The notes: a model not told the origin generated them from the letters alone. 55,933 bases of DNA from Arcobacteraceae bacterium (GCA_028375605.1 JAONGR010000007.1:1-55933), one strand, 5' to 3'; shown: positions 25,874-36,699, counted from the stretch's first letter. Program-made: numbers and translations.

Positions 25874-27031
25874 ATGTTTAAAGAAAAGTATACTCCAGTA
25901 TATTTCCTATCATCATTAGGTGCAGGTGGTTTGTCTGTATCATTTTTTATGTACTTGATGTTTTTAGTACCACATAAAAATTCTCCTATGGCTACATTTG
26001 AATATGTTTACCCTATTTTATTAGAGGGAACTTGGTTATCTTTTGTAAGTGCTTTTGCTTTGGTATTTATTATCGGATTTGCCTTTTTACATTTCAAGCT
26101 TTTAATATGGAATATAAAAGAATATAATACTTTTAAAATTACAAAAGCATTTAAAGATTTACTTAATAGTAATGCGGAAGTTAGTTTAATGACAATACCA
26201 TTAACTTTTGCAATGACAATCAATGTTTGTTTTGTATTGGGGGCAGTGTTTGTTCCTGGGTTATGGGATGTTGTAGAATATTTATTTCCATTAGCATTAC
26301 TAGCATTTGCTACGGTTGGATATTTTGCTATTAAAATTTTCATGAGATATTTTTCAAGATTATTAACAACAGGAGAATTTAATTTTGAGCAAAATAATAA
26401 CTTGTCTCAAATGATATCTATTTTTGCATTTTCTATGATTGCAGTTGGTTTTGCAGCGCCTGGAGCTATGAGTCATTATATTCAAATAAACGCAATTGGT
26501 ATCTTTGGTGCTATCTTTTTTGCTTCTATTGCGATGTTATTACTCCTTGTAAAATTGGTACTTGGTTTTAAAGGAATGTTTCAATATGGGATAAGTGTTG
26601 AAACTGCACCAACATTATGGATTATCATTCCAATATTAACCTTGCTTGGAATTACTTTTGTAAGAATAAGTTTTGGTTTTGATCATCATTTTAACCAACC
26701 TTTATCAGGTACATCATTATTTACTCTTACAAGTTTAGTTGTTTCTTTGCAAATAATTTTTGGATTATTGGGCTACAGTGTAATGAAAAAAGTTAAATAT
26801 TTTGAAAATTATATTAATGGACAAGAAAAATCAGCAGTTTCTTTTGCTTTAATTTGTCCGGGTGTTGCTTTTATGGTTTTTGGTATGTTTTTTATTAATA
26901 TGGGATTAGTTTTAAATGGAGTAGTAGAAAAATACTCCATTTCTTATTTTATATTGATGGTTCCATTTATGTATATACAATATAAGACAATAATTATATT
27001 TTTTAAATTAAAGAATAAATTTTCATTATAA
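25874..27031 (+). CDS. Polytopic membrane protein, TDT/TsoY-like
   Basis: A 385-aa integral membrane protein with about ten hydrophobic segments and short loops; no soluble domain. The pattern (FLSSLGAGGLSVSFFMYL start, FAAPGAMSHYIQINAIGIFG, FDHHFNQPLSGTSLF) resembles proteins related to the tellurite-resistance/dicarboxylate (TDT, SLAC1-like) transporter group. It may belong to the set annotated TsoY in Campylobacterota. That second name is from memory and uncertain, and no substrate can be assigned. It is monocistronic, with a -10 box 24 nt upstream and another promoter for the next gene. No selenocysteine-type in-frame TGA is apparent. Confidence 0.5.
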   Translation: MFKEKYTPVYFLSSLGAGGLSVSFFMYLMFLVPHKNSPMATFEYVYPILLEGTWLSFVSAFALVFIIGFAFLHFKLLIWNIKEYNTFKITKAFKDLLNSNAEVSLMTIPLTFAMTINVCFVLGAVFVPGLWDVVEYLFPLALLAFATVGYFAIKIFMRYFSRLLTTGEFNFEQNNNLSQMISIFAFSMIAVGFAAPGAMSHYIQINAIGIFGAIFFASIAMLLLLVKLVLGFKGMFQYGISVETAPTLWIIIPILTLLGITFVRISFGFDHHFNQPLSGTSLFTLTSLVVSLQIIFGLLGYSVMKKVKYFENYINGQEKSAVSFALICPGVAFMVFGMFFINMGLVLNGVVEKYSISYFILMVPFMYIQYKTIIIFFKLKNKFSL

Positions 27032-27043
27032 TATTACTTTAGA

Positions 27044-27049
27044 TATAAT
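27044..27049 (+). promoter_or_regulatory. -10 box for pepD
   Basis: TATAAT in TTAGATATAATTTC, 45 nt before the pepD ATG. GGAG lies 6-7 nt before the start codon. Confidence 0.4.
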
Positions 27050-27094
27050 TTCTCCAAAATTTTCTAACTATTGATTTAGTTATTTGGAGTAATT

Positions 27095-28387
27095 ATGCGA
27101 GTAATAGAACTATTTAAAGAGATCACAAAAATACCACGGTGTAGTGGTACTCATCAATCTTTTATCAACTATGTAAAAGAATTTTCAAAAAAAAACAACT
27201 ATGTATGTAAAATCGACAATGCAAACAATATTTTATGTTTTAAAGAAAATGAAAAAATAAATATTTGTTTACAATCTCACTATGATATTGTCTGTTTATC
27301 AGATGGAACAGTACCTGAAATAATAGAACAAGATGGATATTTAAGTGCAAAAAATTCTACATTAGGTGCAGATAATGGAATAGGCTGTGCTTATATGTTG
27401 GCACTTATGGAAGAAAATAAGAATTGTGAATACCTTTTTACTTGTGATGAAGAGATAGGTTTAATTGGTGCAAATAATATTGAATTTGACTTACAGTCTT
27501 CATATATGTTAAATCTTGATAGTGAAGCTGAGGCTGAAATATGTATAGGGTGTGCTGGAGGAGTTGATATCTTCGCTAGTACTTCAAAAAGTGAATATAT
27601 ATCAAATGATGAGAAAAAAGAATTATATGAAATAGTGATTGAAAATTTAGATGGTGGACATAGTGGAGTTGATATAGATAAAAATATACCAAATGCTTTA
27701 AAATTGATTGCCAAGACTATAAAAGAGTGTGGTGCTGATTTATTAGATTTAAATGGAGGTGAGCGAATTAATTCAATACCAAAAAAAGCTAAAGCAATTA
27801 TAGCAGTACCCTTAGATAAGATGCCTATAAGTTCGCATAAAAATATGATAATTACAAAAGTAGAAGCAGATACTCAACATTATAAAAAACTGGATGAAAA
27901 TATAATGAATTTTTTATATACTTTTGCAAATGGGGTTCGAGGCTATGACAAAGAGATAAATGTTGTATTGAGTTCTATAAACCTAGCAATAGTAAAAAAT
28001 AATATTGATTCTTTTGAGATAAGTCTAAGTGCGAGAAGTATGGATAATAGTGAATTAGATACTATAAAAAAAGAAACAGTTAGTTTTTTAGAGATGTTAG
28101 GTTTTGAGGTTCACACTGACGGAAAATATCCAGCATGGAAACCATCTTCTTCTGAATTTAATGATAATATATTAAAAATATATAAAGACTTTGTTCCGAA
28201 TACTACTTTAAATGCTATTCATGCAGGATTAGAATGTGCTATATTTAAAGAAAAATATCCAAATATGCAAATTTGTTCAATAGGTCCTAATATACATTTT
28301 CCTCATTCTTTTAGAGAGAAATGTGAGATAGCGTCTGCTTTAAAACTATATGAAATAACAAAATCTATTGTAAAGAAGTATCACTAA
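27095..28387 (+). CDS. pepD: Aminoacyl-histidine dipeptidase (PepD-like, M20)
   Basis: A 430-aa M20-family metallopeptidase of the PepD/carnosinase-like branch, slightly shorter than E. coli PepD. Candidate zinc ligands and catalytic residues appear in order: the HYD of LQSHYDIV, TLGADNGIG, the Glu-Glu pair in FTCDEEIGLIGA, LNLDSEAE, and a final His in GPNIHFPHSFREK. It hydrolyses short peptides in the cytoplasm, typically Xaa-His or unspecific dipeptides. The lid (dimerisation) domain lies in the middle. The gene has its own promoter, and the next gene starts 61 nt later after an inverted repeat. Confidence 0.88.
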   Translation: MRVIELFKEITKIPRCSGTHQSFINYVKEFSKKNNYVCKIDNANNILCFKENEKINICLQSHYDIVCLSDGTVPEIIEQDGYLSAKNSTLGADNGIGCAYMLALMEENKNCEYLFTCDEEIGLIGANNIEFDLQSSYMLNLDSEAEAEICIGCAGGVDIFASTSKSEYISNDEKKELYEIVIENLDGGHSGVDIDKNIPNALKLIAKTIKECGADLLDLNGGERINSIPKKAKAIIAVPLDKMPISSHKNMIITKVEADTQHYKKLDENIMNFLYTFANGVRGYDKEINVVLSSINLAIVKNNIDSFEISLSARSMDNSELDTIKKETVSFLEMLGFEVHTDGKYPAWKPSSSEFNDNILKIYKDFVPNTTLNAIHAGLECAIFKEKYPNMQICSIGPNIHFPHSFREKCEIASALKLYEITKSIVKKYH

Positions 28388-28409
28388 GGTCTTATTCATA
28401 ATTCCTACA

Positions 28410-28448
28410 CTATAATTTATCATATTATTTTATAAGGATAAATTATAG
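28410..28448 (+). repeat. Perfect 12-bp inverted repeat abutting the chemoreceptor start codon
   Basis: CTATAATTTATC (28410-28421) and GATAAATTATAG (28437-28448) are perfect complements with a 15-nt spacer. The right arm ends one base before the ATG at 28449. The left arm contains TATAAT, a possible -10, and the Shine-Dalgarno AAGGAT spans the loop and right arm. It could be an operator or, if transcribed, a hairpin covering the start site. Confidence 0.6.
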
Positions 28449-30515
28449 ATGAAAAACTTTTCTATTAAAACTAAATTATTGTTAATTGTAATGGGGACAA
28501 TAATCACAATATCAACATTAATTGCGTTTATGTCAATTCATAGTATTCATAAATTAAGTAATGATAATATTGCTAAATATAAGGTTGAGGCATATGCTCA
28601 CAAAAAAGCAGAACTAAATAACTATATTAGTATTGCTGTTAATACAATTGAATCATACCAAAAAAGAATTAATAATAGTTCTGAAGCCCAGATAAAGGAA
28701 AAAGTTATAGATACTATATCTCAAATAAGATATGGTAAAAATGGTTATTTTTGGATAAATGATTTGGAATCTAATATGATAATGCATCCTATAAATAAAG
28801 ATCTTATTGGAAAAAACTTTAAAGGAAGCTCAGATTTAAGTTTTATAGATTTATCGGTAAGTACATTAAAATCATCGTCAAAAACAAATGCCTTTATTGA
28901 TTATTCTTTTACTACTCCTTCTTCAAATGTTACTGCAAGTAAAATTTCTAATGTTTCATTAATTAAAGAATGGGGATGGATTATAGGAACAGGAGCATAT
29001 GTAGATGATATAGAAAATAATATTTTGAAAATGAAAAAAAGTGAAGATGAAGAAGTTAATCTTATTATGCTTGAAATTATAGGAATAGCTTTACTTCTTG
29101 CTATTGTAATCATTTTTATTGTTTCTTTTATTTCTTCAAAATATATTAGCAACCCTATGAATAAATTTGAAGAAGGGTTATTGAGCTTTTTCCAATACCT
29201 CAATCGGGAAAAAAATGAAGTTTCTATGCTCGATGAAAGTACGAGAGATGAAATAGGTATGATGGCAAAAATAGTAAACCAAAATATTATAAAAACAAAA
29301 ACATCAATAGAAGAAGATAGAAAAGTAATAGATGATACAATTAATATTTTAAATGAATTTGAACAAGGTGATTTATGTCAAAGAGTTGATTCTAATACAT
29401 CTAATCCTGCTTTAAAAGAATTAACTTCTTTATTAAATCAAATGGGTTCAACAATGGAAATGAATATAGATAATGTATTAAATATATTAGAGGAGTATTC
29501 TAATAGTAACTATATGAATAAAGTTGAAACTGTTGGAATTAAAGAACATTTATTAAAATTAGCAAACGGAGTAAATAATTTAGGTGGTTCTATTACCCAA
29601 ATTTTAGTAGAAAATAAAAGAAATGGATTAACTCTTGATGAGGGAAGTGATATTTTACTACATAATGTTGATATATTAAATAAGAATTCAAATGAATCAG
29701 CTGCTGCATTAGAGCAGACTGCAGCTGCATTGGAAGAGATGACAAGTAATATATCTTCAAATACTGAAAATGTGATTAAAATGTCTGGATTTGCAAGTTC
29801 TTTATCAGAATCAGCAAATGATGGTGAAGATTTAGCAACCCAAACAACAACTGCAATGAATGATATAGATGAAAAAGTAAATGCAATAAGTGATTCGATT
29901 ACAGTAATAGATCAGATTGCTTTCCAAACAAATATATTAAGCTTAAATGCCGCCGTTGAAGCTGCAACTGCTGGCGAAGCTGGAAAAGGATTTGCTGTTG
30001 TTGCTCAGGAGGTTCGAAACCTTGCTTCAAGATCGGCTGAAGCTGCAAATGAGATTAAAATACTGGTACAAAATGCAACAACTAAAGCTAATGAAGGGAA
30101 AATAATTTCTGATAAAATGATTGAAGGTTACAATGGTCTTAATAATAATATCTCAAAGACTACGGAATTAATAAAAGACGTAGAAAATGCTAGTAAAGAG
30201 CAACGTTCAGGTATTGAACAGATTAATGATGCTGTTAATAGTTTAGACCAACAAACGCAGCAAAATGCTATGATAGCAAGTCAAACAAATGATATAGCAA
30301 CTCAAACTGATTCAATAGCTAAACTAATAGTATCAAATGCAAATGCTAAAGAATTCATAGGCAAATCTAACGTAAAAGCTAAAGAACTTAGTATGGATAC
30401 TTCAGTAAATCAAAGAATACAAAAGAAACAATCCCTTGATACTAAAATATCAAAAAGTAATATAGAACAATCATCTAATTTAATAACTGATAATGATGAG
30501 TGGTCAAGTTTTTAA
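28449..30515 (+). CDS. Methyl-accepting chemotaxis protein with single Cache domain
   Basis: A 688-aa chemoreceptor. TM1 is at residues 7-29. A periplasmic Cache_2-like sensor has GYFWIND at 99-105 and ends with [12 protein letters not shown]2 lies at about 207-229, then a HAMP-like and linker region ([16 protein letters not shown]...). The MCP signalling hairpin has the conserved tip [19 protein letters not shown]. The C-terminus ends EWSSF, a possible CheR/CheB tether. The linker and signalling halves closely match the next gene and partly match the receptor at 11893. The sensor resembles one unit of that double-Cache receptor. The ligand is unknown. Confidence 0.93.
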   Translation: MKNFSIKTKLLLIVMGTIITISTLIAFMSIHSIHKLSNDNIAKYKVEAYAHKKAELNNYISIAVNTIESYQKRINNSSEAQIKEKVIDTISQIRYGKNGYFWINDLESNMIMHPINKDLIGKNFKGSSDLSFIDLSVSTLKSSSKTNAFIDYSFTTPSSNVTASKISNVSLIKEWGWIIGTGAYVDDIENNILKMKKSEDEEVNLIMLEIIGIALLLAIVIIFIVSFISSKYISNPMNKFEEGLLSFFQYLNREKNEVSMLDESTRDEIGMMAKIVNQNIIKTKTSIEEDRKVIDDTINILNEFEQGDLCQRVDSNTSNPALKELTSLLNQMGSTMEMNIDNVLNILEEYSNSNYMNKVETVGIKEHLLKLANGVNNLGGSITQILVENKRNGLTLDEGSDILLHNVDILNKNSNESAAALEQTAAALEEMTSNISSNTENVIKMSGFASSLSESANDGEDLATQTTTAMNDIDEKVNAISDSITVIDQIAFQTNILSLNAAVEAATAGEAGKGFAVVAQEVRNLASRSAEAANEIKILVQNATTKANEGKIISDKMIEGYNGLNNNISKTTELIKDVENASKEQRSGIEQINDAVNSLDQQTQQNAMIASQTNDIATQTDSIAKLIVSNANAKEFIGKSNVKAKELSMDTSVNQRIQKKQSLDTKISKSNIEQSSNLITDNDEWSSF

Positions 30516-30687
30516 AAAAGGTAAAAATTAACAATAAATTAATTATAATAACTATTATCAATAACAAGAATAAGCTAAGTTCTACTTGATTATAATTTCC
30601 TTAATAATAAGTATTAATTATAAATATGAATCTTAAGTATCCCTTTTTTTTTGTATTTTGTAATATAAAAATTTTTAAGGTTTAAGC

Positions 30688-32763
30688 ATGTTTAATAATG
30701 TCAAATTAATCAATAAAATACTGGGAGTAATTACTTTTTTAATTACTGGTATTTTTATTATATCAGGTTCTTCATACATAGGATTTACTAAGGTTGGTTC
30801 AGAGATAGAAGAGATCGCAGGTTACCAAATACCATTGATGAAAGTTATCACTGAGCTTGAAAAAGACATTTTAAGAGAAGAGATAATGACAAATGAACTC
30901 ATAATCTCTTCTTCTGATGTTAATAGTGAAGAGTTTAAAAATATAGAAAAAGAGATAGAATTATTAAAACAAGATACAGAAGATAAAATAAAAAGATGTG
31001 AAGTTTTAGCCGAAAAAGCTATCCTCCATGCTTCAAAAAGTGACATCAAAGAAAAATACCAATTATTTTTAGATGCGTGTAAAAGATTAGAAATGGAACA
31101 GTATCAATTTGCAGATACATTAAAAGAGTTTGAATATGATTTATCTATAGGTAAATCAGAAAATTTTGCACATGAAAAAGAACTTTTACATAAAGAACTT
31201 AGAAGTATGGATAAACACGTTGTAGAGTTACAGCTTAAAATGTCTGACCTATTAGAACAATCAATTTATCAAGCAGAATATGATGAAAATATAGCATTAA
31301 GAACTATTGAAATAGTTTCCTTAATTGTATTAATAATTGCAATTATCTTGGGTGTTGGATTAGTTAAAAATATTCGTGAGAATATTAACAATTTTCAAGA
31401 AGGTTTAGTAGGTTTTTTTGATTATCTTAATAGAGTTAAACCTGATGTAAAATTATTAAATGACAAGAACACTGATGAATTTGGAATAATGTCAAAGGCA
31501 ATAAATGAAAATATTATCCAAACGAAACAAAACATTGAAATTGATAGAGGTGTTATAGATGATACAATTGCAGTTCTAAGCGAATTTGAGCAAGGTGACT
31601 TATGTCAAAGAGTTACATCAAAGACTAACAATCCTGCATTACAAGAACTAACAGAATTGTTAAATAAAATGGGTAGTACAATAGAAATAAATATTGATTC
31701 TGTTTTAAGTATACTTGAACAATATTCAAATAGTAATTATCTAAATAAAGTTAAAACGGGAGATGTAAAAGAACATTTATTATCTTTGGCTAATGGAGTA
31801 AATACTCTTAGTGATGCTATTACTGTAATGCTTGTTGATACAAAAACCAATGGTATAATTTTAGATGAAACAAGTGATGTGCTCTTACATAATGTAGATA
31901 AGTTAAATAGAAATTCAAATGAAGCAGCTGTTGCCTTAGAACAAACTGCAGCTGCATTGGAAGAAATCACAACAAATATCGCTTCTAATACTGAAAAAAT
32001 AATAACTATGTCTGGAGTAGCAGAGTCTTTAACAATTTCTGTAAAGGATGGAGAAACTTTGGCAACTCAAACGACTAATTCTATGGATGAGATTAACACA
32101 GAAGTAACTGCAATTAATGAAGCAATCACAGTAATCGATCAAATAGCATTCCAGACAAATATTCTTTCACTAAATGCTGCAGTTGAAGCTGCAACTGCAG
32201 GAGAGGCTGGAAAAGGATTCGCGGTTGTTGCACAAGAGGTTCGAAACCTAGCTTCAAGATCAGCAGAAGCTGCAAATGAGATTAAAACACTTGTCGAAAA
32301 TGCAACTAAGAAAGCAAATCATGGTAAAGAAATAGCAGATAAAATGATAAATGGTTATAGTGGTCTGAATAGTGATATTTTTAATACAATAGAATTGATT
32401 AAAGATATTGAAGGAGCAAGTAAAGAACAACTCTTAGGAATTGAACAAATAAACGATGCTGTAAATTCTCTTGATAGACAAACACAAGAAAATGCAATGA
32501 TAGCTAGTCAAACACATGATGTTGCTGTTCAAACAGATACTATATCTAAACTTGTTGTATCTGATGCAAATAAGAAAGAATTTGTAGGTAAAGATCAAGT
32601 TAAACGAAAAAGAGTATTAGATTTAAAATATGAAGGTAAAGAAAGAAGACAAAGAGAAGGTCTGATTAAAGAAAATTTAACAAATACAAAAAAGCCTAGT
32701 ACTATAAATGAAATAATAGAAACTAAAACAAATAAGAATAATAATGATTGGGAGAGTTTTTAG
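30688..32763 (+). CDS. Methyl-accepting chemotaxis protein with helical sensor
   Basis: A 691-aa chemoreceptor. TM1 is at residues 10-32. The periplasmic part (about 33-200) is all-helical, with charged heptad-like stretches and no Cache motif, consistent with a four-helix-bundle sensor. TM2 is at about 204-226. The linker block [11 protein letters not shown]...[16 protein letters not shown] and the signalling hairpin are close copies of those in the preceding gene, pointing to tandem duplication with sensor exchange. It ends DWESF, very like the NWETF pentapeptide. An AAGG ribosome site precedes the ATG. The ligand is unknown. Confidence 0.92.
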   Translation: MFNNVKLINKILGVITFLITGIFIISGSSYIGFTKVGSEIEEIAGYQIPLMKVITELEKDILREEIMTNELIISSSDVNSEEFKNIEKEIELLKQDTEDKIKRCEVLAEKAILHASKSDIKEKYQLFLDACKRLEMEQYQFADTLKEFEYDLSIGKSENFAHEKELLHKELRSMDKHVVELQLKMSDLLEQSIYQAEYDENIALRTIEIVSLIVLIIAIILGVGLVKNIRENINNFQEGLVGFFDYLNRVKPDVKLLNDKNTDEFGIMSKAINENIIQTKQNIEIDRGVIDDTIAVLSEFEQGDLCQRVTSKTNNPALQELTELLNKMGSTIEINIDSVLSILEQYSNSNYLNKVKTGDVKEHLLSLANGVNTLSDAITVMLVDTKTNGIILDETSDVLLHNVDKLNRNSNEAAVALEQTAAALEEITTNIASNTEKIITMSGVAESLTISVKDGETLATQTTNSMDEINTEVTAINEAITVIDQIAFQTNILSLNAAVEAATAGEAGKGFAVVAQEVRNLASRSAEAANEIKTLVENATKKANHGKEIADKMINGYSGLNSDIFNTIELIKDIEGASKEQLLGIEQINDAVNSLDRQTQENAMIASQTHDVAVQTDTISKLVVSDANKKEFVGKDQVKRKRVLDLKYEGKERRQREGLIKENLTNTKKPSTINEIIETKTNKNNNDWESF

Positions 32764-32772
32764 TATAATGAA

Positions 32773-32799
32773 TTACAAAAAGTATTAATCTTTTTGTAA
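32773..32799. terminator. Bidirectional terminator between chemoreceptor and ispG
   Basis: TTACAAAAAG / CTTTTTGTAA is a perfect 10-bp stem with a 7-nt loop between convergent genes. The right side includes the ispG stop codon. Confidence 0.6.
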
Positions 32800-33849
32800 C
32801 TCAGCTTCTTTTTCAACCTCTTCTAGAAATCTTCCTAAAAGCTTGTCGGTAGGTAGTTTTTCAATAATTTCACCTTTTTTGATGATAAGACCACTTCCTT
32901 TTCCATAAGCTATTGCTACATCAGCACTTTTAGCCTCCCCGATTGCATTTACGACACATCCCATTACAGAAACATTTAACGGTGTTTTAATATGTGCGGT
33001 AGCACGTTCAACTTCAGCTACAGCAGTAACTAGATCTGCTTCAATTCGACCACAAGTAGGGCAAGATATGATGTTAAGTCCTTCTTTGATGATACCTGCA
33101 TCTTTTAAAATAGCACGACCCACTTCAATCTCTTTTTCTAATTCACCGGTCATAGAGATACGCATAGTGTCACCTATACCATCAAGAAGTAAACTTCCTA
33201 ATGCAATTGAAGATTTAATAGTACTATGAAATTGTGTTCCAGCTTCTGTCACTCCTAAATGAAATGGATAGTCATTTTTAGGTCTCAGCAATCGATATGC
33301 CTCAACTGTTCTTTGCACATCGCTTGCTTTTAACGAGATTTTTATATCAGTAAAGTCTAAATCTTCAAGATACTTTATATTGTACATTGCAGATTCAACC
33401 ATCCCTTTTGCTGTTTGACCATACTTATCTTCAAATTGAGATTCTAAGCTACCACAATTCACACCTATACGTGTAGGTAAATTTCTTTCTTTACAAGCTT
33501 TAACAATCTCTTTAATTTTATTTTTATCATTTATATTACCTGGATTAAATCGTATACAGTCAACCCATTTAGCAGCTTCAAGTGCAAGCTTATAGTGAAA
33601 ATGAATATCTGCAACTATTGGTAAACTAGTTTGCTCTTTAATTTGTTTTAATGCAAGTGCATCTTCCATATGAGGAACAGCAACTCGGACAATATCAGCT
33701 CCAGCAAAGTGCAGACGATTAATTTGTTCTACTGTTGCTTTAACATCATGAGTATTACTGTAAGTCATAGATTGTACAGCTATTGGTGCATCTCCACCAA
33801 TAGCAACGTCACCTACATATATTTTTTTTGTTTTATGTCTTGTTATCAT
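32785..33849 (-). CDS. ispG: HMBPP synthase IspG (GcpE)
   Basis: A 354-aa 4Fe-4S enzyme of the MEP isoprenoid pathway. It converts methylerythritol cyclodiphosphate to HMBPP. The N-terminal TIM barrel includes GVNCGSLE near residue 131. The Fe-S ligands are Cys263 and Cys266 (ISCPTCGR) and Cys298 (VMGCVVN), with the fourth ligand Glu305 (IGEA). This is the short bacterial form without the plant insert. It probably has its own promoter in the 233-bp gap to cvpA, with which it is divergent. Cluster assembly would depend on the NifU/NifS system at the right end of the window. Confidence 0.95.
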   Translation of the reverse strand: MITRHKTKKIYVGDVAIGGDAPIAVQSMTYSNTHDVKATVEQINRLHFAGADIVRVAVPHMEDALALKQIKEQTSLPIVADIHFHYKLALEAAKWVDCIRFNPGNINDKNKIKEIVKACKERNLPTRIGVNCGSLESQFEDKYGQTAKGMVESAMYNIKYLEDLDFTDIKISLKASDVQRTVEAYRLLRPKNDYPFHLGVTEAGTQFHSTIKSSIALGSLLLDGIGDTMRISMTGELEKEIEVGRAILKDAGIIKEGLNIISCPTCGRIEADLVTAVAEVERATAHIKTPLNVSVMGCVVNAIGEAKSADVAIAYGKGSGLIIKKGEIIEKLPTDKLLGRFLEEVEKEAELQKD

Positions 33850-34082
33850 GTAAGTATTCTACCAAATTAAATATATAAATTATATTTTTATGAATAGATT
33901 AATACAAATATTTTATTATTAGATTAAGAACTGTTAATTTGGTTATACATTTAGTAGAATAATTTGAGATAGTGAGTGCATTAAAACAGAAAAATTACTT
34001 TAAATGATTTACTTTAGATAATTCATACCAAAAAAAAGATACAATAGCGTATATAACAGATATTAAAAAATAGTAGGTAATT

Positions 34083-34712
34083 GTGGAAAATATTAATATT
34101 TTTGATTTAATAGTCGTAGCGTTGATAACAATCTTAGGTCTTAAAGGCTTATTTAGAGGGTTTACAAAAGAATTTTTTGCCTTAATTGGAATTGTTGGAG
34201 GGGTTTTTGTAGCCTCAAGACTCTCAAAGGATGCAGGAGAAATTGTTAATAGTATCATCCCTATGCAAAATGACAATACCATTTTGCTTGCAGGATTTGT
34301 TGCTTCCTTGGTGGTTTTTTGGATTATTGCATACATTGTAGGTAGTTTTTTCTCAAAAATTTTGAAGATGAGTGGATTAGGCATTGTAGATAGAATATTA
34401 GGTTTTATATTTGGTGCAGGTAAAATATTTCTACTATTTTCTATCATATCTTATGCTGTCTCTCAAGTAAAAATGATTAATGATAATATACAGCCAAAAC
34501 TTGAAACAAGTGTGGTATTTCCTCTTTTACAACAAACAGGAAGTTATATTATCAAGCTAGATACTAGTGGAATTCAATCAGAGGTTACAGAAAAATTCGA
34601 TGTAGTAGTTGATGTAACAAAAGAAAATATTGAAAAAATAGCAAAAGAAGAGATAAATAAAAAAGCAATTGATTTAAAAAATGAATTAGAAGGATCAAAT
34701 AGTGAAAAATAA
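34083..34712 (+). CDS. cvpA: CvpA-family membrane protein
   Basis: A 209-aa protein with a GTG start and four membrane segments in the N-terminal 130 residues (FDLIVVALITILGLKGLFRG..., characteristic of CvpA). A soluble, charged C-terminal tail of about 75 residues follows. In E. coli CvpA is needed for colicin V production and contributes to envelope stress tolerance; the molecular role is unclear. It heads the cvpA-fur-lysS-glyA cluster. Its last 11 nt overlap the fur start, so fur translation is probably coupled to it. The 233 bp upstream hold no gene; TACAAT near 34040 is a possible -10. Confidence 0.85.
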   Translation: MENINIFDLIVVALITILGLKGLFRGFTKEFFALIGIVGGVFVASRLSKDAGEIVNSIIPMQNDNTILLAGFVASLVVFWIIAYIVGSFFSKILKMSGLGIVDRILGFIFGAGKIFLLFSIISYAVSQVKMINDNIQPKLETSVVFPLLQQTGSYIIKLDTSGIQSEVTEKFDVVVDVTKENIEKIAKEEINKKAIDLKNELEGSNSEK

Positions 34713-35151
34713 TGAAACTGTTTTAGATGATTTAAAAGCTGTACTAAAAACAAAAGGTATGAAATATACTGAACAAAGAGCAATTATTTTGCAAATACTT
34801 TTAAACATCGATGATCATTTGAATGCAGAAGAAGTATTATCGATAGTAAAAGTAAAATACCCTGACCAAAAAATAGGTATTGCAACGATTTATAGAACAC
34901 TAAATTTTTTAGAAGAAGTAAATCTAATCTCTTCTATCTCTTTTGGTAAGGATGGGAAAAAATATGAAGGTAATAATGAAGAACATCATGATCATATTAT
35001 CTGTACTGGATGTGGAAAGATTGTAGAATTTTTAGACGATACAATAGAGAAAAAGCAAGAAGAGATAGCTTCTCAAAATGGCTTTAAAATAACAGACCAT
35101 ACAATGCAAATATTTGGACTATGTTCTGAATGCCAATCTACAAAAAAATAA
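34702..35151 (+). CDS. fur: Ferric uptake regulator Fur
   Basis: A 149-aa Fur protein. The winged helix is N-terminal, with the recognition region KIGIATIYRTLNFLEE at about residues 53-68. The dimerisation domain has the metal-binding His/Cys set: HHDHIICTGCGKIVEF (about 93-108) and CSEC near 143-146. It represses iron-uptake genes when bound to Fe2+. The GTG start overlaps cvpA by 11 nt with AAGGAT upstream. The nearest ATG (34712) is out of frame, which supports GTG. In Campylobacter fur lies in the same cvpA-fur-lysS-glyA order and is expressed from upstream promoters. Confidence 0.93.
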   Translation: MKNNETVLDDLKAVLKTKGMKYTEQRAIILQILLNIDDHLNAEEVLSIVKVKYPDQKIGIATIYRTLNFLEEVNLISSISFGKDGKKYEGNNEEHHDHIICTGCGKIVEFLDDTIEKKQEEIASQNGFKITDHTMQIFGLCSECQSTKK

Positions 35152-35175
35152 ATACTATAATAAGGATACATACAA

Positions 35176-36699
35176 TTGTTTGAAAATAAATATATACAAC
35201 AACGAATACAAAAAGCAGATGATTTAAGAGAAGCTGGATTTAATCCATATTCAAATGAATCAAAAAGAAATACAACAATAGAAAAATTTAATAATGTTAA
35301 TAGTGATATTGAATCAAAAGAAGATAAAAGAGATGAAAATAGAGTTTATACAGTAGCTGGAAGAATTAAATTTTTTAGACTTATGGGAAAAGCAAGTTTT
35401 CTTAAAATAGAAGATGAAAGTGGTCTTTTACAAATCTATGTAAGTAGAGATAATCTTCCTGAAGGTTTTTACAATACTGTATTTAAAAAGATGGTTGAAG
35501 TTGGTGATATTATTGAAGTAACAGGTTATCCGTTTGTTACAGGTAAAGGTGAATTATCATTACATGTTTCATCACTCTCTATTTTAACAAAAGCTATCTC
35601 TCCATTACCAGAAAAATATCATGGTATTCAAGATAAAGAATTAAGATACAGACAAAGATATTTAGATTTAATTATGAACAGTGAAGTGAAAAAAACATTT
35701 CATATTAGATCAAAAGTAATTTCACTTACAAGAAGATTTTTTGAAGATAAAGGTTTCTTAGAAGTAGAAACACCTATGATGCATCCTATTGCAGGTGGAG
35801 CAAATGCAAAACCTTTTATTACTCACCATAACGCACTAGGTGTTGACAGATTTTTAAGAATAGCACCAGAATTGTATTTAAAAAGATTAATTGTTGGTGG
35901 TTTTGAAGCTGTATTTGAAATCAATAGATGTTTTAGAAATGAAGGTATGGATGCTACACATAATCCAGAATTTACATCGATTGAATTTTACTGGGCTTAT
36001 AAAACATACAAAGATTTAATTATTATTACTAAAGAATATTTTGAATATCTTTTTGAACATTTAAATTTACCTACAGTTTTACCTTATGGTGATTTAGAAA
36101 TAGATTTTAATAATTTTTCTGAAATTCCTTTAATTACTTCGTTAACTGAAATTGGTGGAGTACCTGCTGATATTACAACAGATAAAGATAAAATTTTAGC
36201 ATTTTGTAAAGAAAATCATATTGATGTTAATCCATCGATGAATATAGGGCAACTACAAGGTGAACTGTTTGATGAATATGTTGAAGAAAAATTAATTAAT
36301 CCAACATTTATTACAGAGTATCCAGTAGAAATTTCTCCATTAGCAAGAAGAAATGATCAGCAACCACACTTAACAGATAGATTTGAACTATTTATTGGTG
36401 GTAAAGAGATAGCAAATGCATTCTCTGAGTTAAATGACCCATTAGATCAATTAAAAAGATTTGAAGGACAAATGGATGCTAAAGATTCAGGTGATGATGA
36501 AGCACATGAAATGGATGCAGATTTTGTAAATGCATTATCATATGGTATGGCTCCAACTGCAGGTCAAGGTATTGGTATTGACAGACTTGTAATGATGTTA
36601 ACAAATCAACACAGTATTAGAGATGTACTATTATTCCCAGCAATGAAACCAATTCATGAAGAAATTGATTTACATGCAGAAAATGAAGAAACAAAATAA
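35176..36699 (+). CDS. lysS: Lysyl-tRNA synthetase (class II)
   Basis: A 507-aa class II LysRS of normal length. The OB-fold anticodon-binding domain covers about residues 55-150 (VAGRIKFFRLMGKASFLKIED). The catalytic core has motif 1 (FFEDKGFLEVETPMM), motif 2 (FRNEGMDATHNPEF) and motif 3 (GQGIGIDRLVMML). The start is TTG at 35176, 8 nt after AAGGAT; no in-frame ATG fits the N-terminus. It lies 24 nt after fur and 27 nt before glyA. Confidence 0.96.
   Translation: MFENKYIQQRIQKADDLREAGFNPYSNESKRNTTIEKFNNVNSDIESKEDKRDENRVYTVAGRIKFFRLMGKASFLKIEDESGLLQIYVSRDNLPEGFYNTVFKKMVEVGDIIEVTGYPFVTGKGELSLHVSSLSILTKAISPLPEKYHGIQDKELRYRQRYLDLIMNSEVKKTFHIRSKVISLTRRFFEDKGFLEVETPMMHPIAGGANAKPFITHHNALGVDRFLRIAPELYLKRLIVGGFEAVFEINRCFRNEGMDATHNPEFTSIEFYWAYKTYKDLIIITKEYFEYLFEHLNLPTVLPYGDLEIDFNNFSEIPLITSLTEIGGVPADITTDKDKILAFCKENHIDVNPSMNIGQLQGELFDEYVEEKLINPTFITEYPVEISPLARRNDQQPHLTDRFELFIGGKEIANAFSELNDPLDQLKRFEGQMDAKDSGDDEAHEMDADFVNALSYGMAPTAGQGIGIDRLVMMLTNQHSIRDVLLFPAMKPIHEEIDLHAENEETK

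Noticed and set aside
33995-34447. 150-aa minus-strand ORF over cvpA
   Set aside because: It is antisense to cvpA, whose membrane pattern and operon position are convincing; the ORF has no family features.
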